Assembly: GCA_017307855.1 (NCBI GenBank)
Contig: JAFKGD010000013.1
Location: 62,001-126,000, forward strand
DNA: 64,000 bases
Source: Burkholderiales bacterium
GTDB lineage: Bacteria > Pseudomonadota > Gammaproteobacteria > Burkholderiales > Burkholderiaceae_C
Direction: 5' to 3'
Part shown: positions 58,718-64,000 of the stretch, piece after piece
Position numbering within the stretch: position 1 is the stretch's first letter
Layout of the letters: every line of letters begins with the position of its first letter
Program-made: the position numbers and the translations under genes
Notes under the pieces: generated by a model
The model's database searches: none
What the model saw: only the letters and a program-made list of their open reading frames with translations
Told to the model about the DNA's origin: nothing

Positions 58718-60807
58718 TGACGCTGGCCACGCCCCAGGCGCTCAACCGCATGGTGCCGCGCACCCTGCTCAACTCGTGGCAACGCTGGTCGTTGTGGGGG
58801 CTTCTGGCCGTGCTGGTGGTGGGCATGCTCGCCACGCTGGTGTGGCTGGCCGGTCGCCACGAGATTTCGCAGGTGCAGGCCCAGCTCGACCGGGACGCCA
58901 ACGATGCCGTGGTCGAGATGCGCGCCACCCTGGCGCGCCACGTGCAGACGTTGCAGGCAGTGCACCTGCTGCACCCGCAGCCCGCCGACTGGCAACGCGC
59001 CGCTGGCGACCTGCTGCGCGAGCGCCGCGAATGGTTGCGCGTGCAGGTGCTGGACACCTCGGCGCGCGTGCTGGCCGAGGTCGAGACGCCATACCGCATG
59101 CAGCCGTTCGCGCGGCTGCAACGCGGCATGCTCGAGCAGGAGGTATCGCAGACCTGCGCCGCCGCCCGCAAGCTGGGATCGGTGAGCTACGCCGGCTCGT
59201 ACTTCCTGCCGCAGAGCAATGGCCAGGGCATCGAGGCCATGGATCTGTGCGTACCCGTGATGCAGGACGGGCGCGCGACGCAGTACCTGGTGGCCACCTA
59301 TTCGCTGCCCGACATGCTGGCCGAGATGATCGGCCAGCAGCTGCTGCGCGGCAAGGAAGTCTCGTTCACCGAAACCGACGGCACGCGCCTGGCCATGCAC
59401 GGGCAGACGGTGCGCCGCAACAACCGCGTGTTCTCCAGCCAGCAACTGCTCGACCTGCCGGGCGTGACGCTCATGCTGCGCATGGAAGGCTGGCGCGCCG
59501 CACCCGACCTGTTCCCCAACGTGCTCACGGCGCTGGTCACGGGCATGTCGATTGCGCTGGTCACGGTGCTCGTGCTGCTGGTCAAGGACGTGCGCCGGCG
59601 CATGCGCGCCGAGCGCGACCTGGCCGATGCCTTCGCCTTCCGCAAGGCGATGGAAGACTCGCTGGTCACCGGCCTGCGCGCGCGCGACCTCGAAGGCCGC
59701 ATCACCTATGTCAACCCGGCCTTCTGCGAGATGGTGGGTTATGACGCGCGCGAACTCGTGGGCAGCGGCACGCCCGCGCCTTACTGGCCGCCCGACAAGG
59801 TGCAGGAATACACCGAGCGCCAGACGACGCGCCTGGCAGCGCGCAACGTGCCGCCTCGCCAGGGCACCGAATCCGTCTACATGCGCAAGAACGGCGAGCT
59901 GTTCGCCGTGATGATCTATGAAGCGCCGCTGATCAACCTGCAGGGCGTGCAGACCGGCTGGATGGGCGCCATCCTCGACGTGAGCGAGCAGCGCCGCGTC
60001 GAAGAACTCTCGCGTGCATCGCAGGAACGCCTGCAGGCCACGGCGCGCCTGGCCACAGTGGGTGAAATGGCGTCCACGCTCAGCCACGAACTCAATCAGC
60101 CGCTGGCTGCCATCGCCAGCTACGCCACCGGCTCGCTCAACCTGCTGCGCGTGGACGCTTCAGACGCCGCCAGCCTGGAGCTGGCCATGCGCCGCATCGC
60201 CGGGGAGGCCGAGCGCGCGGGCAAGGTCATCAAGAGCGTGCACGACTTCGTGCGCCGGCGCGAGCGCATGCGCGAGCCCGTGGCGCCGCGCCTGCTGGTG
60301 GAAGCCATCATGCCGCTGGTGACGCTGCAGGCGCGCAAGCTGCAGGTGCGCGTGATGGTGCAGTTCGAAGAGCCGCTGCCGCAGGTACTGTGCGACCGCA
60401 CCATGGTCGAGCAGGTGTTGCTCAATCTCGCGCGCAATGCCATGCAGTCGATGGATCACGCCGACAGTGCCGTGCGCACGCTGGTGCTGCGCGTGGCGCG
60501 CGCGCCCGTCGATGGACGACGCTGGCTGGAATTTTCGGTGGCCGACCTTGGCTCGGGCATCCCGCCCGAAGTCGCCGAACGCCTGTTCACGCCATTCTTC
60601 TCCACGCGCCAGGAGGGCATGGGCCTGGGCCTGGCGATGTGCCGCACGGTGGTGGAGCAACACGGCGGCCGCCTCACCTTCGGGCCCAATACGCCGCGCG
60701 GTACGATCTTCCGCTTCACGCTGCCGGTTCAGGCCGAGGCCACGCGCCCGCATGTTCCGGCCCCCGGCGAGGCCGCCCTGGCGGGCGGCAACGGCCCGAC
60801 GACCTGA
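58717..60807 (+). CDS. PAS-domain sensor histidine kinase (FixL/DctB-like)
   Basis: A 696-residue membrane kinase. Helices at about 27-45 and 268-289 enclose an extracytoplasmic sensor of about 220 residues with several Cys residues (SQTCAAARK, AMDLCVPV). A PAS domain (about 305-425; GRITYVNPAFCEMVGYDARELVG) follows. The HisKA has phospho-acceptor His457 in MASTLSHELNQPLAAIASY, a form shared with FixL and DctB. The N box is NLARNAMQSMDHA and the G boxes are ADLGSGIPPE and GMGLGLAMCR. Start at TGATG, overlapping the nitrilase stop. It is paired with the LuxR-type regulator that follows. Confidence 0.92.
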
Positions 60808-60817
60808 CGCCATCACG

Positions 60818-61450
60818 ATGCAACCTGTCCTGGACGCCACCATCTTCATCGTCGACGACGACGCCGGCGTGCGCGAGGCGCTGGCCTGGCTGCTGCGCTC
60901 GCGCCGGCTCATGAGCGAGACCTTCGACAGCGCCGAGGCGTTCGAGCAGCGACTGTCCGAAACGGGCGCACGCATCGAGCACCCGGGCTGTCTGCTGCTG
61001 GACGTGCGCATGCCGGGCATGAGCGGGCTGGCGCTGTTCGAGCTGCTGATCGAGCGTGGCCTCGCGCAGGCGCTGCCGGTCATCTTCCTCACCGGCCACG
61101 CCGACGTGCCCACGGCGGTGGACGCGGTCAAGCGCGGGGCTTTCGACTTTTGCGAGAAGCCGTTCTCGGACAACGCGCTGGTGGATCGCATCGAGCAGGC
61201 GTTGCAGCAGTCGGCCCAGGTGCTGGCCACGCGCGGGCAGCGCGTGCGCCTGCAGAGCCGGTTGGCTGAACTCACCGACCGAGAGCGCGATGTGATGAAC
61301 CTGGTGGTGGGCGGCCTGCCCAACAAGCTGATCGCCGATCAGCTCGACATCAGCGTGCGCACGGTGGAAGTCCACCGCGCGCGCGTGTTCGACAAGATGG
61401 AAGTGAAGTCGGCCGTCGAGCTGGCCAACCTTCTCAGGGATCTGGGCTGA
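60818..61450 (+). CDS. FixJ/NarL-type response regulator
   Basis: A 210-residue regulator. The receiver has Asp13-Asp14, phospho-acceptor Asp62 (LLLDVRMPGMSG), Thr in FLTGHAD and Lys in CEKPFSD. The C-terminal LuxR helix-turn-helix reads LTDRERDVMNLVVGGLPNKLIADQLDISVRTVEVHRARVFDKM. Ten bases separate it from the kinase, so the two make a two-component system like FixLJ or DctBD-type hybrids. Its targets are unknown. Confidence 0.95.
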   Translation: MQPVLDATIFIVDDDAGVREALAWLLRSRRLMSETFDSAEAFEQRLSETGARIEHPGCLLLDVRMPGMSGLALFELLIERGLAQALPVIFLTGHADVPTAVDAVKRGAFDFCEKPFSDNALVDRIEQALQQSAQVLATRGQRVRLQSRLAELTDRERDVMNLVVGGLPNKLIADQLDISVRTVEVHRARVFDKMEVKSAVELANLLRDLG

Positions 61451-61532
61451 CTCCCGATTCAGCGCGCAAGTACAGGCAACTGCGGACCGGCACGGCCGGT
61501 TGCGCAGCGTGCCTTGCGCAGAAAGCGCCGGC

Positions 61533-62183
61533 TCAGCCTGCGTTGCCGCGCTCGCCCACGTAGATCTCGACGCGGCGGTTGCGCGCGCGGCCTTCGTTGG
61601 TGTCGTTGGTGGCGATGGGCTGCATCGAGCCGCGCCCTTCGATCTGGAACTGCGTGGCGGGCACGCCGCGCATCACCAGGTAGTCGCGCGTGCTGGCCGC
61701 GCGGTTCACCGACAGCGGGTTGTTGATCGCGTCGCTGCCCGTGCTGTCGGTGTGGCCGATGATGCGCACCAGCGCGTTGGGGTTGTTTCGCAAGCCATTG
61801 GCGAACTGGTCGAGCACCGGCGCGAAGTTGGACTTGACGTTGGCACGGCCCACATCGAAGGAGATGTCGGCGGGAATGTCCAGGCGCAGCTGGTTGTCCG
61901 CGGTCTGCGACACGGCCACGCCGGTGCCACGCGTGGCGGCTTCCATTTCCTGCTTCTGGCGTTCCATGCGCTGCGACCAGATGTAGCCGCCCAGCGCGCC
62001 AACGCCCGCGCCCACCGCCGCACCCGCGCCGGCATTGCCGCCCGTGGAACCCAGCACGGCGCCCGCGACGGCGCCAATGCCCGCGCCGGTGGCGGTGCGG
62101 CGCTGCGTATCGCTCATGTTCATGTCGGCGCAGCCGGCGAGGAAGACGGCACCTGCGGCCGTGGCGAGGATGATTTTTTTCAT
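61533..62183 (-). CDS. OmpA-family lipoprotein with glycine zipper
   Basis: A 216-residue outer-membrane lipoprotein with lipobox FLAG/C (Cys18). A glycine-zipper segment of about 45 residues follows (GAGIGAVAGAVLG, GAGAAVGAGVGALGGYIW). The OmpA C-terminal peptidoglycan-binding domain has RIIGHTDSTGSDAINNPLSVNRA and NEGRARNRRVEIYV. It likely tethers the outer membrane to peptidoglycan. A single gene; it converges with the two-component pair upstream. Confidence 0.92.
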   Translation of the reverse strand: MKKIILATAAGAVFLAGCADMNMSDTQRRTATGAGIGAVAGAVLGSTGGNAGAGAAVGAGVGALGGYIWSQRMERQKQEMEAATRGTGVAVSQTADNQLRLDIPADISFDVGRANVKSNFAPVLDQFANGLRNNPNALVRIIGHTDSTGSDAINNPLSVNRAASTRDYLVMRGVPATQFQIEGRGSMQPIATNDTNEGRARNRRVEIYVGERGNAG

Positions 62184-62365
62184 GGTGTTCAGCTCCTTGG
62201 GAAACCTGTGGCAGGCGATGCTAGCCCCGGATGGGCGTGCGGAGGCTGATTATGAAAATCCATCTGCTGCGACAGCGTGACGGTTTGTAAGACGTGGTTC
62301 TCGACGTGGCGTGGCACGAAGATCGGGCGCCGATGCGTGAATTCGTACACGCCGGGATGGCCCCT

Positions 62366-62524
62366 TCACGGGCGGCGCGGCGGCTCGCCGTCGTCCGGCG
62401 CGTCGTGGGCAGCGGTTTCCTCGCGCGGCAGTTCTCCGCCCTTGCGGCCCGAGAACATGGTCCACCACACGATGACCACCAGCAGCACCAGGGCCAGCAA
62501 GGCTTCAAGCAAAATCAGACCCAT
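62366..62524 (-). CDS. Small single-pass membrane protein, 52 residues
   Basis: The product has one helix (LILLEALLALVLLVVIVWWTMF), a basic patch (SGRKGG) and an acidic Pro-rich tail. No family is recognised. The start codon on the minus strand shares two bases with the mltA start on the plus strand (CATG). A Shine-Dalgarno-like GGAG stands 6 bases before this start, better than that of mltA, which supports a real gene. It could belong to the small-protein class that attaches to envelope complexes. Confidence 0.6.
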   Translation of the reverse strand: MGLILLEALLALVLLVVIVWWTMFSGRKGGELPREETAAHDAPDDGEPPRRP

Positions 62525-63689
62525 GAGAAGACTCCAGTGGCTGTTGGGCAGTGGCGCGATTGTAGGAATGCTGGGCGTGCTGGCCGGTTGCGCGTCGGGC
62601 CCGTCGATCGAGCCCCGACCCTCGCCGGCCGTGCGGCCGGTTCCGTCGCAGCCCCTGCCCGCGCTGGCCGACGATGCGCCCCTGCCGCCGGCCCTGGCGC
62701 AGGGCCGCAGCCGGTGGGTGCCGGTGCGCTGGGCCGAGCTGCCGGGCTTCGGCGAGGATGCCATTCACGAAGGCTGGAACGCGTTGCTGCGCAACTGCGA
62801 GCGCCCGCCCGCGGCTTTCGCGCCGCTGTGTCCGGAGGTGCGCCAGCTCGCCATCGGCGAAGGCGATGAACAACGTGCGTGGCTCGTGCAGCGTCTGCAG
62901 CCCTACCGCGTGGAGCCGCTCGACGCGCCCACCGAAGGGCTGCTCACCAGCTACTACGAGCCGGTCTACGAAGCGCGGCGCGCGCCCGAGCCCGGCTTCG
63001 GCGTGCCGCTCTACCGCACCCCCGTGGGGTTCGCGGCGCGACGCCCCTGGTACACGCGCCAGCAGATCGACACGCTGCCCGAGGCGCAGGCCGCCTTGCG
63101 CGGCCGAGAGATCGCGTGGATGGCCGACCCCATCGACGCGATGATGTTGCACATCCAGGGCTCGGGCCGGCTGCGCGTGCGCGAGGCCGATGGCAGCGAG
63201 CGACTGGTGCGCGTGGCTTTCGCGGGCACCAACGAGCAGCCTTACCGCAGCATCACGGCCTGGCTGCAACAGCAAGGCGTAACACGCGTGAGCCCCTGGC
63301 CCGGCGCCACCAAGGAATGGGCGGCGCAGAACCCGTCGCGCGTCAACCAGCTGCTGTGGAGCAACCCGCGCTATGTGTTCTTCCAGGAAGAGGCGCTGAC
63401 ACCGCTCGACGCCGCCTTCGGCCCGCGCGGCGCACAGGGCGTGGCACTGACGCCGGGCCGCTCCATCGCGGTCGATCCGCAGAGCATTCCGTACGGCACG
63501 CCGGTGTGGCTGGCCTCCAGCGGCCCGGCCGCCAACCTGCAACGTCTGGTCGTGGCGCAGGACACCGGCAGCGCCATCGTGGGCGCCGTGCGTGCGGACT
63601 ACTTTGCCGGGACGGGCGACGAGGCCGGCTTCTTCGCGGCGCGCGTCAAGCAGCCGCTGCGGCTGTGGGTCCTCTGGCCGAGGCGTTGA
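62523..63689 (+). CDS. mltA: Membrane-bound lytic murein transglycosylase A
   Basis: A 388-residue lipoprotein with lipobox VLAG/C (Cys23). The MltA domain has LLTSYYEPVYEARRAPEPGFGVPLYRTP and IAWMADPIDAMMLHIQGSGRLRV; the 3D domain with catalytic Asp is at VVAQDTGSAIVGAVRADYF. It cleaves peptidoglycan to 1,6-anhydro products. The start is set by the lipoprotein signal peptide; longer ATGs exist but would add a non-signal N-terminus. The upstream ribosome-binding site is weak, and the gene overlaps the divergent small-protein start. Confidence 0.95.
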   Translation: MRRLQWLLGSGAIVGMLGVLAGCASGPSIEPRPSPAVRPVPSQPLPALADDAPLPPALAQGRSRWVPVRWAELPGFGEDAIHEGWNALLRNCERPPAAFAPLCPEVRQLAIGEGDEQRAWLVQRLQPYRVEPLDAPTEGLLTSYYEPVYEARRAPEPGFGVPLYRTPVGFAARRPWYTRQQIDTLPEAQAALRGREIAWMADPIDAMMLHIQGSGRLRVREADGSERLVRVAFAGTNEQPYRSITAWLQQQGVTRVSPWPGATKEWAAQNPSRVNQLLWSNPRYVFFQEEALTPLDAAFGPRGAQGVALTPGRSIAVDPQSIPYGTPVWLASSGPAANLQRLVVAQDTGSAIVGAVRADYFAGTGDEAGFFAARVKQPLRLWVLWPRR

Positions 63690-63690
63690 A

Positions 63691-63800
63691 GGCCCCCACG
63701 TTCGCTCACTGCGTGTAGCTCTCTGCCCCCGAGGGGGCCGCTCGCGCGGGGCCTCGGCAGAGCCGGGGCGTGATCGCTGCGCGATCAGCGCTCGGGCGCC
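63691..63800 (-). repeat. Dispersed intergenic repeat, copy C
   Basis: Reverse-oriented copy of the repeat at 12243-12346, between the convergent ends of mltA and the last gene. On the minus strand it reads the same core (GCGCGAGCGGCC), C-run/G-run hairpin and ACACGCAGTG...CGTGGGGGCC tail. The left arm differs and contains the palindrome TGATCGCGCAGCGATCA. Position right after stop codons in two of three copies hints at a transcript-end role. Confidence 0.75.
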
Positions 63801-63840
63801 TCCTTGGCGAACATTCCAGTGCGCGACCCGAACTGTGTTC

Positions 63841-64000
63841 TCAGTGCTCTTCTTCCACGACGTAGCGCGTGACGCGCGGCGGGGCTTCGCCGATGTGGAA
63901 CTTCAGGCGCCGGTCGCGCAGCGCCACATCCGATGCGGTGAAGCGGTCGAAGCGGCGCAGATGCTCGGTCCACGACACGTCGATCACCTGTTCCACGAAG
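63841..64000 (-). CDS. Probable MFS transporter C-terminus (partial)
   Basis: The last 52 residues of a gene that begins beyond the window. The sequence EQVIDVSWTEHLRRFDRFTASD, then RRLKFHIGEAPPRVTRYV, resembles the soluble C-terminal domain of MFS_3-type (DUF894, enterobactin-exporter-like) transporters, in which similar WxEHLRQHER segments end the protein. The call rests on this short stretch only. It converges with mltA. Confidence 0.5.
   Translation of the reverse strand, partial: FVEQVIDVSWTEHLRRFDRFTASDVALRDRRLKFHIGEAPPRVTRYVVEEEH

Overview
The window is 64 kb of dense, GC-rich chromosome with about 60 protein genes, almost no intergenic space, no rRNA or tRNA gene, and no insertion sequence or CRISPR array that I could see. 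The gene set points to a betaproteobacterium of the Burkholderiales, most likely a Comamonadaceae relative. It has a short type-2 ArgC, recA-recX next to sucCD, a topoisomerase III with a SWIB tail, a TctE-like kinase, and a dispersed intergenic repeat seen three times. Genus-level placement is inference.

Layout. 1-4.9 kb: the end of a nucleoside-type ABC transporter, an HpxXYZ/AtzGEH-like amidase set, a biuret-hydrolase-like cysteine hydrolase and a GntR regulator, most joined by stop/start overlaps: a ureide/purine nitrogen scavenging operon. 4.9-9.3 kb: topB-SWIB, divergent from a SET-domain lysine methyltransferase, then birA. 9.3-15.4 kb: SPOR protein, GST, a TctDE-like two-component pair, a diacylglycerol-kinase-like lipid kinase, a phosphoesterase and a MarR regulator. 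15.5-20.4 kb: recA (perfect LexA box), recX, argC, sucC, sucD. 20.5-21.2 kb: a TerC-family membrane protein.

21.5-31.3 kb is the most striking part. One co-directional run encodes a CHASE2 Ser/Thr kinase, a PP2C phosphatase, a tandem FHA protein, a CHASE2 adenylate cyclase, an MBL-fold cyclic-nucleotide-phosphodiesterase-like enzyme and a GAF-fused type IV pilus/type II secretion ATPase. It therefore holds a writer, eraser and reader for protein phosphorylation, plus a synthase, a possible hydrolase and a possible reader for a cyclic nucleotide, all ending at a pilus motor. Two tandem type IV pilins with sigma-54-like promoters follow, then two tandem PglL-like O-oligosaccharyltransferases in visibly AT-richer DNA. 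I read this as a signal-controlled, glycosylated pilus module.

35.8-44.7 kb: moaC, a BepA-like M48 protease, a 4-TM membrane protein, a small hypothetical, a second TerC protein, DUF3717/DUF1289 and DUF2007 proteins, YaeQ, purB, a GST, a highly structured noncoding spacer and an exported glutathione peroxidase. 44.8-53.7 kb: a complete RND tripartite efflux operon and glnE. 53.8-61.5 kb: yhdP, a nitrilase-family hydrolase and a FixLJ-like sensor/regulator pair, three of the junctions being overlaps or near-overlaps. 61.5-64 kb: an OmpA-like lipoprotein, a small membrane protein whose start codon overlaps that of mltA, a copy of the repeat, and the C-terminus of a probable MFS transporter.
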